A stretch of DNA of 64,000 nucleotides, from positions 806,001 to 870,000 of the forward strand of contig NZ_JADDXU010000003.1 in assembly GCF_015163075.1 (NCBI RefSeq), written 5' to 3'. The first letter of the stretch is position 1. Each line of letters opens with the position of its first letter. A model generated the notes under the pieces. The model had not been told where the DNA came from. It saw nothing but the letters and a program-made list of their open reading frames with translations, and made no database searches. Below, piece by piece: positions 18,944 to 29,200 of the stretch. The stretch comes from Streptomyces justiciae (GTDB taxonomy: Bacteria; Actinomycetota; Actinomycetes; Streptomycetales; Streptomycetaceae). The position numbers and the translations under genes are program-made.

Positions 18944-20473
18944 GTGCCACGTGGTGACGGTCGACTCAATCACGATCTGCTCCCCGGCGAGAAAGGCCCC
19001 CAGGACGCGTGTGGCGTCTTCGGTGTCTGGGCTCCGGGCGAAGAGGTCGCAAAGCTCACGTACTTCGGGCTCTACGCCCTCCAGCATCGGGGCCAGGAAT
19101 CCGCGGGTATCGCGGTCAGCAACGGCTCCCAGATCCTCGTCTTCAAGGACATGGGCCTCGTGTCCCAGGTCTTCGACGAGACCTCGCTCGGTTCGCTCCA
19201 GGGTCACATCGCGGTCGGACACGCCCGCTACTCGACCACCGGCGCCTCCGTGTGGGAGAACGCCCAGCCGACGTTCCGTGCCACCGCGCACGGCTCGATC
19301 GCGCTCGGCCACAACGGCAACCTGGTCAACACGGCGCAGCTCGCCGAGATGGTCGCCGACCTCCCGAAGGACACCAACGGCCGCTCGACCCGCGTCGCGG
19401 CCACCAACGACACCGACCTGCTCACCGCGCTCCTCGCGGCCCAGGTCGACGAGGACGGCAAGCCGCTGACCATCGAGGAGGCGGCCCACCAGGTCCTTCC
19501 GCAGGTCAAGGGCGCCTTCTCACTCGTCTTCATGGACGAGCACACGCTCTACGCCGCCCGCGACCCGCAGGGCATCCGCCCGCTGGTCCTCGGCCGCCTG
19601 GAGCGCGGCTGGGTCGTCGCCTCGGAGTCCGCCGCCCTCGACATCTGCGGCGCGTCCTACGTCCGCGAGATCGAGCCGGGCGAGTTCGTCGCCATCGACG
19701 AGAACGGCCTGCGCACCTCCCGATTCGCGGAAGCGAAGCCCAAGGGCTGTGTCTTCGAGTACGTCTACCTGGCGCGCCCCGACACCGACATCGCCGGCCG
19801 CAACGTGTACCTCTCCCGCGTGGAGATGGGCCGCAAGCTGGCGAAGGAAGCCCCGGTCGAGGCGGACCTGGTCATAGCGACCCCGGAGTCCGGCACCCCG
19901 GCCGCCATCGGCTACGCGGAGGCGTCCGGCATCCCGTTCGGCGCGGGCCTGGTGAAGAACGCGTACGTCGGTCGTACGTTCATCCAGCCCTCCCAGACGA
20001 TCCGGCAGCTCGGCATCCGGCTGAAGCTGAACCCGCTGAAGGAAGTCATCAAGGGCAAGCGCCTGGTCGTCGTCGACGACTCGATCGTGCGCGGCAACAC
20101 CCAGCGCGCCCTGGTCCGCATGCTCCGTGAGGCGGGCGCCGCCGAGGTCCACATCCGGATCTCCTCGCCGCCGGTCAAGTGGCCCTGCTTCTTCGGCATC
20201 GACTTCGCCACCCGCGCGGAGCTCATCGCCAACGGCATGACCATCGACGAGATCGGCACCTCGCTGGGCGCCGACTCCCTGGCGTACATCTCCATCGACG
20301 GCATGATCGAGGCGACCACCATCGCCAAGCCGAACCTGTGCCGCGCCTGCTTCGACGGCGAGTACCCGATGGAGCTCCCGGACCCCGAGCTGCTCGGCAA
20401 GCAGCTTCTGGAGACGGAGCTGGCCGCGGGTCCCGCAGCCACGGCCGCGGCCGACGCGATCCGTCGCCCGTAA
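18944..20473 (+). CDS. purF: Amidophosphoribosyltransferase
   Basis: First committed purine step: makes 5-phosphoribosylamine from PRPP and glutamine. 509 residues from GTG 18944. The catalytic Cys is residue 23 (QDACGVFGVW), so a 22-residue propeptide must be removed. Class-II glutaminase motifs HRGQESAGI and GHNGNL and the PRPP loop LVVVDDSIVRGN are intact. Cysteines in KGCVFEY, KWPCFFGID and NLCRACFDG match the four iron-sulfur ligands of the B. subtilis-type enzyme, so oxygen-sensitive control of stability is likely. purM follows after 34 bases. Confidence 0.97.
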   Translation: MPRGDGRLNHDLLPGEKGPQDACGVFGVWAPGEEVAKLTYFGLYALQHRGQESAGIAVSNGSQILVFKDMGLVSQVFDETSLGSLQGHIAVGHARYSTTGASVWENAQPTFRATAHGSIALGHNGNLVNTAQLAEMVADLPKDTNGRSTRVAATNDTDLLTALLAAQVDEDGKPLTIEEAAHQVLPQVKGAFSLVFMDEHTLYAARDPQGIRPLVLGRLERGWVVASESAALDICGASYVREIEPGEFVAIDENGLRTSRFAEAKPKGCVFEYVYLARPDTDIAGRNVYLSRVEMGRKLAKEAPVEADLVIATPESGTPAAIGYAEASGIPFGAGLVKNAYVGRTFIQPSQTIRQLGIRLKLNPLKEVIKGKRLVVVDDSIVRGNTQRALVRMLREAGAAEVHIRISSPPVKWPCFFGIDFATRAELIANGMTIDEIGTSLGADSLAYISIDGMIEATTIAKPNLCRACFDGEYPMELPDPELLGKQLLETELAAGPAATAAADAIRRP

Positions 20474-20507
20474 GCCTCGTAGAACCCAACCCGAAAGATC
20501 CCAGGCA

Positions 20508-21578
20508 ATGTCTGAGAGTTCCTCTACCGGTGCTTCCTACGCGGCTGCCGGCGTCGACATCGAGGCGGGCGACCGCGCCGTAGAGCTGATGAAGGAGTGG
20601 GTGAAGAAGACGCAGCGCCCCGAGGTCCTCGGCGGCCTCGGCGGTTTCGCCGGCCTCTTCGACGCCTCCGCCCTCAAGAACTACGAGCGGCCCCTGCTCG
20701 CCTCCGCCACCGACGGCGTGGGCACCAAGGTGGACATCGCGCGCCAGCTGGGCGTCTACGACACGATCGGCCACGACCTGGTCGCGATGGTCATGGACGA
20801 CATCGTGGTGTGCGGTGCCGAGCCGCTGTTCATGACCGACTACATCTGCGTCGGCAAGGTCCACCCCGAGCGGGTCGCCGCGATCGTCAAGGGCATCGCC
20901 GAGGGCTGTGTCCTCGCCGGCTGCGCCCTGGTCGGCGGCGAGACGGCCGAGCACCCCGGCCTGCTGGGCCCGGACGACTTCGACGTCGCCGGCGCCGGTA
21001 CGGGCGTCGTGGAGGCCGACCGGCTGCTCGGCCCCGATCGCATCCGTACGGGTGACGCGGTGATCGCCATGGCGGCCTCCGGTCTTCACTCGAACGGGTA
21101 CTCGCTCGTCCGGCACGTCCTGCTGAACCAGGCGGGCCTGTCCCTGGACGCGCGGATCGAGGAGCTGGGCCGCACCCTCGGCGAGGAGCTCCTGGAGCCC
21201 ACCAAGATCTACTCGCTGGACTGCCTGGCGCTGATGCGCACCACCGACGTGCACGCCTACTCGCACGTCACCGGTGGAGGCCTCGCCGCCAACCTGGCCC
21301 GCGTGATCCCCGACGACCTGCACGCGATCGTCGACCGCTCCACCTGGACCCCGGCCCCGATCTTCGACCTCGTCGGCAGGACCGGCTCGGTCGAGCGCCT
21401 GGAGCTGGAGAAGACCCTCAACATGGGCGTGGGCATGATCGCGATCGTCCCCGAGGAGTCGGCGGACGTGGCCCTCGCGACGCTGGCCGACCGCGGGGTC
21501 GAGGCCTGGGTGGCCGGCGAGATCACCGACCGCGGCGACCACACCACGGGTGCGGAGCTGGTCGGCGACTACGCCTGA
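20508..21578 (+). CDS. purM: Phosphoribosylformylglycinamidine cyclo-ligase
   Basis: AIR synthetase, purine step 5. 356 residues. Contains SYAAAGVDIEAGDRAVELMK, ATDGVGTKVDIA, GGETAEHPGLLGPDDFDVAG and HVTGGGLAANLARVIP, all family signatures of the PurM ATP-binding superfamily. The ATG follows purF by 34 bases, and the two are very likely one transcript. A strong inverted repeat follows 25 bases after the stop. Confidence 0.98.
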   Translation: MSESSSTGASYAAAGVDIEAGDRAVELMKEWVKKTQRPEVLGGLGGFAGLFDASALKNYERPLLASATDGVGTKVDIARQLGVYDTIGHDLVAMVMDDIVVCGAEPLFMTDYICVGKVHPERVAAIVKGIAEGCVLAGCALVGGETAEHPGLLGPDDFDVAGAGTGVVEADRLLGPDRIRTGDAVIAMAASGLHSNGYSLVRHVLLNQAGLSLDARIEELGRTLGEELLEPTKIYSLDCLALMRTTDVHAYSHVTGGGLAANLARVIPDDLHAIVDRSTWTPAPIFDLVGRTGSVERLELEKTLNMGVGMIAIVPEESADVALATLADRGVEAWVAGEITDRGDHTTGAELVGDYA

Positions 21579-21603
21579 GCGGACCGCTGACGGGCAGCGC
21601 AAA

Positions 21604-21639
21604 ACCCGGTCCGGTGGTGTGGACCACCCCGGACCGGGT
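21604..21639. terminator. Bidirectional terminator between purM and the DUF3073 gene
   Basis: ACCCGGTCCGG (21604-21614) pairs with CCGGACCGGGT (21629-21639), and the inner bases GGTGGT/ACCACC extend the stem. It lies between two convergent genes. Confidence 0.8.
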
Positions 21640-21656
21640 CGAGCACAGCTAGAGCG

Positions 21657-21911
21657 TCAAGCGCCGCGGCGTTGCTGCGACGACGGACCGGACTCGTCGT
21701 CCTCGTCCTCATCGTCGTCGTTATAGAGATCCGCGTACTGGGCGTACGGGTCGTCTTCCTCGTCGTCTTCGAACGGCTCGCCATTCGGCGGCTGCTGCGA
21801 AGTCGAAGCGCCCAGCTCATTGGCCAGACGCGACAGGTCAGTCCCGCCGCTGCTGTACTTCAGCTGGCGGGCGACCTTCGTCTGCTTGGCCTTTGCCCGG
21901 CCGCGCCCCAT
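21657..21911 (-). CDS. DUF3073 family small acidic protein
   Basis: 84 residues from ATG 21911. The strongly basic N-terminus MGRGRAKAKQTKVARQLKY is followed by a very acidic, probably disordered tail (EDDEEDDPYAQYADLYNDDDEDEDDE). The family (DUF3073) is conserved across actinobacteria next to purM; no function is established. The split charge pattern suggests nucleic-acid or ribosome contact, but that is inference. Convergent with purM; vdh lies upstream on the same strand after 297 bases. Confidence 0.9.
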   Translation of the reverse strand: MGRGRAKAKQTKVARQLKYSSGGTDLSRLANELGASTSQQPPNGEPFEDDEEDDPYAQYADLYNDDDEDEDDESGPSSQQRRGA

Positions 21912-22208
21912 GGCTCGACCCCCTCGGTGACGGGGCTCGATGGCCCCAGAGTCTTGACACGCGTTCATGATCTGGAACGGGCTCTCCATGGAGAGACCGG
22001 CCCGTAGGGCTTCCACGGTACCTGAGCCCACGCCCATACGGTACGTCGCCCGCAGCACGTGCCTGGCCCCAGAACCCGCGAGGCGCCCTGTCCCCGCTGG
22101 TCAACCGCGATTTTAACCACTTCTTGGCGGCCGACCCGCCGACGAACGTGAGAGTTCTCTCTAAGTGCCCGCCGACGGGTACCGGCCACGTCCCGGTTAC
22201 GGCGTTAC

Positions 22209-23306
22209 TCAGCGCGCTCGGCGCGCCACCGCCGCCTCGTGCATCCGCTGCTCGGCGATCCGGTCGGCCGCGGCGGCCGGCGGGATACCGTCCGCCTTCG
22301 CACGTGCGAATATGGCGAGCGTGGTGTCGTAGATCTTCGCCGCCTTGGCCTTGCAGCGGTCGAAGTCGAAGCCGTGCAGCTCGTCGGCGACCTGGATGAC
22401 CCCGCCCGCGTTCACCACGTAGTCCGGCGCGTAGAGGATGCCGCGGTCGGCGAGATCCTTCTCCACACCCGGGTGTTCGAGCTGGTTGTTGGCCGCGCCG
22501 CAGACGATCTTCGCGGTGAGCGCGGGCACGGTGTCGTCGTTCAGGGCGCCGCCCAGCGCGCAGGGGGCGTAGATGTCGAGGCCCTCGGCGCGGATCAGGG
22601 TGGCGGTGTCGGCGACGGCCGTGACGCCCGTCGGGTGCGCCGCCAGGATGCGGCCCACGGCCTCCTCGCGGACGTCCGTGATGACGACCTCGGCGCCCTC
22701 CTCGCGCAGGTGGGTCACCAGGTGGTGGCCGACCTTGCCGACGCCCGCGATGCCGACCTTGCGGCCCGCCAGCGAGGGGTCGCCCCACAGGTGCTGGGCG
22801 GAGGCCCGCATGCCCTGGTAGACGCCGAACGCGGTCAGCACGGAGGAGTCGCCCGCGCCGCCGTTCTCGGGCGAACGTCCGGTCGTCCACCGGCACTCAC
22901 GGGCGACGACGTCCATGTCGGCGACGTACGTACCGACGTCGCAGGCCGTGACGTAGCGCCCGCCGAGCGAGGCGACGAACCGGCCGTAGGCGAGCAGCAG
23001 CTCCTCGCTCTTGACCGTGTCCGGGTCGCCGATGATCACGGCCTTGCCGCCGCCGTGGTCCAGGCCGGCCATGGCGTTCTTGTACGACATCCCGCGCGCG
23101 AGGTTCAGGGCGTCGGCGACGGCCTCCTCCTCGGTCGCGTACGGGTAGAAGCGGGTGCCGCCGAGGGCGGGGCCCAGCGCGGTGGAGTGGATGGCGATGA
23201 CGGCCTTCAGGCCACTGGCACGGTCCTGGCAGAGCACGACTTGCTCATGACCGCCCTGGTCCGAGTGGAACAGGGTGTGCAGGACGCCGGCTGATACTTC
23301 GGTCAC
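22209..23306 (-). CDS. vdh: Valine (branched-chain amino acid) dehydrogenase
   Basis: NAD-dependent oxidative deamination of valine, leucine and isoleucine, supplying 2-oxo acids for catabolism and precursors for polyketides. 365 residues from the GTG at 23306, which has AGGAG 8 bases upstream. Features: [17 protein letters not shown], catalytic Lys region [16 protein letters not shown], catalytic Asp region [12 protein letters not shown], and Rossmann loop [13 protein letters not shown]. Length and sequence fit Streptomyces Vdh; leucine dehydrogenase is the same family. Confidence 0.95.
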   Translation of the reverse strand: MTEVSAGVLHTLFHSDQGGHEQVVLCQDRASGLKAVIAIHSTALGPALGGTRFYPYATEEEAVADALNLARGMSYKNAMAGLDHGGGKAVIIGDPDTVKSEELLLAYGRFVASLGGRYVTACDVGTYVADMDVVARECRWTTGRSPENGGAGDSSVLTAFGVYQGMRASAQHLWGDPSLAGRKVGIAGVGKVGHHLVTHLREEGAEVVITDVREEAVGRILAAHPTGVTAVADTATLIRAEGLDIYAPCALGGALNDDTVPALTAKIVCGAANNQLEHPGVEKDLADRGILYAPDYVVNAGGVIQVADELHGFDFDRCKAKAAKIYDTTLAIFARAKADGIPPAAAADRIAEQRMHEAAVARRAR

Positions 23307-23528
23307 TGTGGTGACTCCTGGATGCGTAGCGGCGGTTGGGACCAGCTCCCGTAAGGGTGGCGGGCGCTGTGGGCACGAGATTAGAGCCTGCCCGGACCCG
23401 TCCACCTCGCCGTGCTCAGGATCACCTACGCACGGAGTACCCCCGTGCGACGATTTGCATAGATTTCCCGCCCGTTTGTGAGCGGGTTCCGCAGGTTTTC
23501 CTGGCAGTGGGCGGGGGAGGGAGCAGGC

Positions 23529-24371
23529 GTGCCCAAGGTGTCCTCGGTGGTCGTCCCGTATCCGACCTATCTCCGCGTGTACGAGCCGCTGGCCGCCTTC
23601 CCGGAGCCGGAGCGCAGCCACTGGGCGCGCTACGCCCGCCGCCCCGACCGCCCCTCGTACCAGGACGAACTGCGCCGCTCCCTGGCCGACTTGCTGCCCA
23701 CCCCGCCGATGGCGGTGCCGGTGCACGAGAGCAGCGACGCCTTCGTGCTGGACGTGGACGGCGTGGTCTGCGTCTGCCCCTGGCGGACCCGGCTGCGCGG
23801 CTGGCAGGCGCTGGCGGAGCTGGGCGAGGAGCTGCCGAAGCCGGTGCTGGACGCGGTGCTGCCGGAGGTCGTGAGGCTCCAGGCCGCCAAGGACTACGAG
23901 CGCTGGCTGATCCGGAACCCGGACGCCCGCCCCTGGATCCGCTCCTCGACCTGGCAGGTGCCGCTGCACTGGTTCGTGCTGGTCGGCGACGAGGAGCGGT
24001 CCTTCGACAAGGGGTCGGGGGAGATCCCGGCGATGCTGCGCTACCGGACGCCGATGGTGCAGGCGCGGCGGCGGGTGGCGCGGGCCCTTCGGACGCTGAA
24101 GGACACCCTCGACGAGGGGCCGCTCATCGACGGCCTGGTGGATGTGGGGCGTTGGCTGGAGGAGTTCCACCCGCGCTCGCTGGTCGAGCTGGACTACGGC
24201 GGCCTCGTGCACGCGCTGCCGGCCGGCGAGCTGGAGGACGACCACTCGGCGGCGGACGTGGCCGAGGGCATCGAGGCGCTGCGGCAGGGCGACGGGGCGG
24301 CCGCGGGGGAGGCGTACGGGCGTCTCGTGGAGCGCTGGCGGTCGGTCAGGGACCGGCGTTCGGCGAACTGA
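23529..24371 (+). CDS. Conserved hypothetical protein
   Basis: 280 residues from GTG 23529, with GGGAGGG 8-14 bases upstream. No signal peptide or membrane segment is visible. The sequence has many Trp and Arg residues ([42 protein letters not shown]) and a C-terminal half of predicted helices ([20 protein letters not shown]). I do not recognise a characterised domain; similar proteins sit beside bldC in other Streptomyces. It is divergent from vdh across 222 bases. Confidence 0.75.
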   Translation: MPKVSSVVVPYPTYLRVYEPLAAFPEPERSHWARYARRPDRPSYQDELRRSLADLLPTPPMAVPVHESSDAFVLDVDGVVCVCPWRTRLRGWQALAELGEELPKPVLDAVLPEVVRLQAAKDYERWLIRNPDARPWIRSSTWQVPLHWFVLVGDEERSFDKGSGEIPAMLRYRTPMVQARRRVARALRTLKDTLDEGPLIDGLVDVGRWLEEFHPRSLVELDYGGLVHALPAGELEDDHSAADVAEGIEALRQGDGAAAGEAYGRLVERWRSVRDRRSAN

Positions 24372-24896
24372 GTGAGGCTTAGGTCACGAACGGACGTTTG
24401 ACGTGACGCTCGTTTTGGGGTTTTGTCCTCGCACTGAGTTGCCTGCGGAGCTTGAGGTTCCCCCGACATGGGACGTACGTCACGATCCGGGCTTTCATCT
24501 CAACTGAGGCTCAAGTGCGGTCAAGCGTGATGGACCGCACGTACCTGGCCCTTGCGTCTCTTCCCCCTCCTCATGCCAAAATAGGACAAGGGGCCCGGGG
24601 GAGGTTCCGCTTTGGGGGGTCTGGTGACTCCTGATCGCCCTGTGACTGATCGTCACAGTGGCGTGACTGTCCGCTATGGCATGGTCCATCGGCCTCTGTC
24701 GCCGATGAACACCTGGGGGGCAATTCCATCGGTTTGGCCGACGCGGCTGGACAGATGGTGTAGTTGTAGTGCCGAGGACAAGCCGTTCGTCCTATAACCG
24801 ACTCGACTCGCGTCCGCCATTTCGGGCAACGCGGGTCAAGGTGCAGAATTTAGAGGAAAGAACCGAGAAGGTTCGGTTCTCCCGAGGAGGCCGCTC
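24372..24896 (+). promoter_or_regulatory. Long upstream region of bldC
   Basis: 525 bases without a gene. It holds an inverted repeat TGTGAC-TGATC-GTCACA (24641-24657) and a -10-like TATAAC at 24795-24800. A leader hairpin, AGAACCGA...TCGGTTCT, lies at about 24861-24882, immediately before the ribosome site GAGGAGG and the ATG. The hairpin is only about 15 bases from the start codon, so it could affect translation. None of these has been tested. Confidence 0.45.
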
Positions 24897-25103
24897 ATGA
24901 CCGCTCGCACCCCTGATGCCGAGCCGCTGCTGACCCCGGCTGAGGTCGCCACCATGTTCCGCGTGGACCCGAAGACGGTCACGCGGTGGGCGAAGGCCGG
25001 GAAGCTTACTTCCATCCGTACGCTCGGCGGGCACCGCCGCTACCGCGAGGCGGAGGTCCGTGCACTGCTCGCGGGCATCCCGCAGCAGCGCAGCGAGGCC
25101 TGA
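24897..25103 (+). CDS. bldC: Developmental regulator BldC, small MerR-like DNA-binding protein
   Basis: 68 residues, about the size expected of BldC. A single winged-helix MerR-type DNA-binding domain: LLTPAEVATMFRVDPKTVTRW and IRTLGGHRRYREAEVRALLAG. BldC holds back premature sporulation and binds direct repeats cooperatively; there is no effector domain. The ATG has GAGGAGG 6 bases upstream. The long untranslated upstream region fits a heavily regulated developmental gene. The sequence agrees closely with the S. coelicolor protein as I remember it. Confidence 0.97.
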   Translation: MTARTPDAEPLLTPAEVATMFRVDPKTVTRWAKAGKLTSIRTLGGHRRYREAEVRALLAGIPQQRSEA

Positions 25104-25563
25104 ACCAACTGAATAACGGGCAAACCGGCAGGTCCCCCAACGTGCCGATACGTCCGTGACACCGCTTCACAAGCTCCAAGCGACGCGGGTTCCGCCCCAA
25201 CGGGGCCCACGCCCAAGCTCATCCCAAGAACATCACAGGGTGCGTCGTCGATCGCGCTGGACTCCGCCGGGTCCAGCGCGATCTTTTTTGTGCGCGGACT
25301 GTGGGTTGCCACCGGGCTCTGTGAGCGGGCTTGTCGGAGTCTGGGGAGGGGTGTCGGATCTCCTGTGGACGGCCCTCCGGGCTGGTGCAATTGCACATAT
25401 TAAATTGACCAGTTGTAGGTGGGGTGTAAGTACCGCGCTTTCAGAAACTCATGCGGTGACACCCGTCACATGCCAGAGTCCTTGTTGCGTCCGACTCGGG
25501 TGCGCTAGAGGAGGCACGCGTTCCACCGTCCCACGCGCGCACGGGTGTTGGGGCCGCCGATGG
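25104..25563. other. Intergenic region after bldC
   Basis: 460 bases without a convincing gene. It contains the bldC terminator (listed separately). It also contains an AT-rich patch with a perfect GTGCAATTGCAC palindrome (25385-25396), followed by a promoter-like TTGACC (25405-25410) and TAAGTA (25427-25432) with a 16-base spacer, reading rightwards. No plus-strand gene follows for several kilobases, so any transcript would be a small RNA or antisense to the next gene. Confidence 0.4.
25250..25289 (+). terminator. Strong intrinsic terminator downstream of bldC
   Basis: A perfect 13-bp stem (25250-25262 with 25271-25283), an 8-base loop, then TTTTTT at 25284-25289. This is the most E. coli-like terminator in the window. 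It lies 147 bases beyond the bldC stop, leaving a long 3' untranslated tail. Confidence 0.93.
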
Positions 25564-25758
25564 TCACGCGTCGGCGGGACTTTCGTCCTCCGCCGGGGCG
25601 TCGGCCCCCTCCGCGGCGGCGCGCGGCGGGGAGTCCATGGCCAGCCGCAGCAGCTGATGGCAGATCGGGCAGTGGCGGGTCAGATGGCGATAGGAGGAAG
25701 CGGCCGACAGATGCGCACGGAGCAGCGCCCGAGTCTCATGCCTGACCGAAGCCGCCAT
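25564..25758 (-). CDS. Small DUF6274-like protein with CPIC motif
   Basis: 64 residues from ATG 25758, with GGAGGTGG 5-12 bases upstream. The sequence has a helical Arg/His-rich N-half (HETRALLRAHLSAASSYRHL), a RHCPICHQLLRLAMD motif with paired cysteines, and an acidic disordered tail. The CxxC plus nearby histidines could bind zinc or be redox active. I match it from memory to a small Streptomyces family (DUF6274) of unknown role near bldC. Confidence 0.75.
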   Translation of the reverse strand: MAASVRHETRALLRAHLSAASSYRHLTRHCPICHQLLRLAMDSPPRAAAEGADAPAEDESPADA

Positions 25759-25906
25759 ACGCCACCTCCAGGGGCCACACAGGGAAGGACCCCTGGTTTC
25801 TGGGTACCGACCGAATGTGACGCCGTCAAGACGGCGCGACGCTCCGCTGGGTGGGGCAGTGGCTGGGGCGCCGCCTGTTCCCCGTGCCCGGCGCTGCGGG
25901 TACCGC

Positions 25907-25979
25907 CCGGGGACTGCCGCCCCCAGACCCCCGCTTCGGCCCTGAACGGGTCTCGTCCTCAAACGCCGGACGGGCTGAA
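25907..25979. repeat. Dispersed Streptomyces intergenic element, copy 1
   Basis: A roughly 73-bp stretch running from CCCGGGGACTGCCGCCCCCA to CGCCGGACGGGCTGAA. Its reverse complement recurs with about 90% identity at 62064-62137. It lies in the gap between the small CPIC gene and tRNA-Asp. It is not coding. Confidence 0.8.
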
Positions 25980-26043
25980 TGGCGCGGACGGACACGAAGA
26001 AGGGCCGCATCCCTTGCCGGGATGCGGCCCTTGCTTCTCACTG

Positions 26044-26118
26044 CGGTCCTGACGGGATTTGAACCCGCGGCCTCCACCTTGACAGGGTGGCGAGCACTCC
26101 AAACTGCTCCACAGGACC
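26044..26118 (-). tRNA. tRNA-Asp(GTC)
   Basis: 75 nt without CCA. Acceptor GGTCCTG/CAGGACC, anticodon loop CTGTCAA (GTC), T-arm GCGGGTTCAAATCCCGT. The mature sequence is identical to the gene at 31813-31887. Confidence 0.96.
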
Positions 26119-26212
26119 AGGTTTCGCGGCGCTTATTGCTGCGTTGCGCTGCGAGAAGGACTGTACAGGAGGGGGTGCCTCCTGCGCGAACTCACCCAGT
26201 GTGCAGGGTCGG

Positions 26213-29200
26213 TCACGGGACGGCTGCGTCGATCGCCTTCACGATCCGCTTGTCCGAGATGGGGTACGCCGTGCCGAGCGCGTGGGCGAAATAGCTGACC
26301 CGGAGCTCCTCGATCATCCAGCGGATGTCCAGGACCGCGGCCGGCACCGGGCGGCCCTGCGGCATCTGCTCCAGGAGCCAGGCGTACTCGTCCTGCATCT
26401 CGTGGACCTTCTCCATGCGCGTCGTGTCCCGCTGCACGGCCGTCGGCATCTGCTGGAGGCGACGGTCGGCGGCGACCAGGTAGCGCATCAGGTCCGGCAG
26501 CCGGCGCAGCCCCGTCGCCGTCACGAAGCCCGGCTTCACGAGCGCGTCCAGCTGCTTGCGGACGTCCGTCAGGTTCGCGAGGAGCGCGGGGCTCCGTACG
26601 CCCTTCAGACGGCGCTCACAGGCCTGCCAGGCGGCCAGCACCTGCTGCACCTGCCCGACCGTACGCACCGTCGTGTCGACGATCTCCGCGCGGATCTTCT
26701 CGTACAGCTTCCGGTACGACTCCTCGTCCCACGCCGGCCCCCCGAAGTCGCCGATCAGCTTGTCCGCCGCCGCCATCGCGCAGTCGTCGAACAGGGCCTG
26801 GATCGTGCCGTGGGGATTGGCAGACAGGGCGAGCTTCTGGGCGTTCGTCAGGTGGTCGCTCGCGAACTTCGCCGGGTTCACCGGGATGTTGCGGAGCACC
26901 AGCCTGCGCGTGCCCTTCCACATCGCCTCCGCCTGCTCCGCCTCCGTGTCGAAGAGGCGGACCGAGACCGTGTCGCCGTCGTCCACGAGGGCCGGGTACG
27001 CCTTCACCGGCTGACCCGCCCGGCGCGTCTCGAAGACCCGCGTCAGCGTGCCGATGCTCCAGTCCGTCAGGCCCTTGCGCTCCAGCGACTCCCCGCCCTG
27101 GCGCTCGGCGGTGGCCGCCGCGGCCTGCGAGAGGGCCTTGCGCGCCTTCGGCTTCAGCTGGAGCTTCAGCGCCTCCAGATCCTTGTCCTCGGCCAGCTTG
27201 CGGCGCCGCTCGTCGACGATCCGGAAGGTGATGCGGAGGTGGTCCGGGATCTTCGACCAGTCGAAGTCCTCGGCCTCGAAGGGCACCCCGACCATGCGCT
27301 TCAGCTCACGGGCCATCGTGATCGTCAACGGCTCCTGGAGCGGGACCGCCGTGTCCAGGAAGCGCTTCGCGAAGTTCGGCGCCGGGACGTAGTTGCGGCG
27401 GATCGGCTTCGGGAGGGAGCGGATCAGCTCCGTCACGACCTCCTCGCGCAGGCCCGGGATCTGCCAGTCGAAGCCCTCCTCCGTCACCTGGTTCAGGACT
27501 TGGAGCGGGATGTGGACGGTGACACCGTCGGCGTCCGCGCCCGGCTCGAACTGGTAGGTGACCCGGAACTTCAGCTGACCCTGCCGCCAGGAGTCCGGAT
27601 AGTCGGCCTTGGTGACCGCCTCCGCCGACTCCCGGATGAGCATCTCCCGCTCGAAGTCGAGGAAGTCGGGCTGCTCGTGCCGCTTGCGCTTCCACCAGGA
27701 GTCGAAGTGGGCCCCGGAGACGACGTGTTCGGGCACGCGGGCGTCGTAGAAGTCGAAGAGCGTCTCGTCGTCCACCACGATGTCCCGGCGGCGGGCGCGG
27801 TGTTCGAGTTCCTCGACCTCGCTGAGCAGCTTGCGGTTGTCGGCGTAGAACTTGTGGTGCGTACGCCAGTCGCCCTCGACGAGCGCGTTGCGAATGAAAA
27901 GCTCGCGGGACGTCTCGGGGTCGATCCGGCCGTAGTTGACCTTGCGCTGGGCGACGATCGGCACGCCGTACAGCGTGACCTTCTCGTACGCCATCACGGC
28001 CGCCTGGTCCTTCTCCCAGTGCGGTTCGGAGTACGTCCGCTTCAGCAGATGCTCGGCGAGCGGCTCGACCCACTCCGGCTCGATCTTGGCGTTGACGCGG
28101 GCCCAGAGGCGTGAAGTCTCCACCAGTTCCGCCGACATGACGAAACGGGGCTGCTTCTTGAAGAGCGACGAGCCCGGGAAGATCGCGAACTTGGCGCTGC
28201 GGGCGCCCAGATACTCGTTCTTGTTGCCGTCCTTCACGTCCTTCATCCCGATGTGGGAGAGAAGGCCGGCGAGGAGGGAGACGTGGACGGACTGCTCGGG
28301 GGCGTCGTCCTCGTTGAGATGGATGCCCATCTGCTTGGCGACGGTACGCAGTTGCGTATAGATGTCCTGCCACTCACGGATGCGCAGGAAGTTCAGGTAC
28401 TCCTGCTTGCACATCCGGCGGAAGGAACTCGAACCCCGCTCCTTCTGCTGCTCGCGGACGTACCGCCACAGGTTCAGATAGGCGAGGAAGTCGCTGGTCT
28501 CGTCGCGGAAACGGGCGTGCTGCTGGTCGGCCTGGGTCTGCTTGTCGGCGGGGCGCTCACGCGGGTCCTGGATGGACAGCGCCGCCGCTATGACCATGAC
28601 CTCACGGACACAGCCGTTCTTGTCGGCCTCCAGGACCATGCGGGCCAGCCGCGGGTCGACGGGCAGCTGGGCGAGCTTGCGGCCGGTTTCGGTGAGGCGC
28701 TTGCGTACGTCCTTCTCGGCCGGGTTCAGCGCGCCGAGCTCCTGGAGGAGCTGCACGCCGTCGCGGATGTTGCGGTGGTCCGGCGGGTCGATGAAGGGGA
28801 ACTTCTCGATGTCGCCGAGGCCGGCCGCGGTCATCTGGAGGATGACGGAGGCGAGGTTCGTCCGCAGGATCTCCGCGTCCGTGAACTCCGGGCGGGCGTT
28901 GAAGTCGTCCTCGGAGTACAGGCGGATGCAGACACCGTCGGACGTACGTCCGCAGCGGCCCTTGCGCTGGTTGGCGCTGGCCTGCGAGATCGCCTCGATG
29001 GGGAGCCGCTGGACCTTGGTGCGGTGGCTGTAGCGGGAGATACGGGCGAAGCCCGGGTCGATGACGTACTTGATGCCCGGGACGGTGAGGGAGGTCTCGG
29101 CGACGTTCGTCGCCAGAACGATCCTGCGCCCGGTGTGCGGCTGGAAGACGCGGTGCTGCTCGGCGTGCGAGAGCCGGGCGTAGAGGGGCAGGACTTCCGT

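Noticed and set aside
24641..24657. CRP-type site upstream of bldC
   Set aside because: TGTGA and TCACA are 7 bases apart, not the 6 expected; kept only as an inverted repeat.
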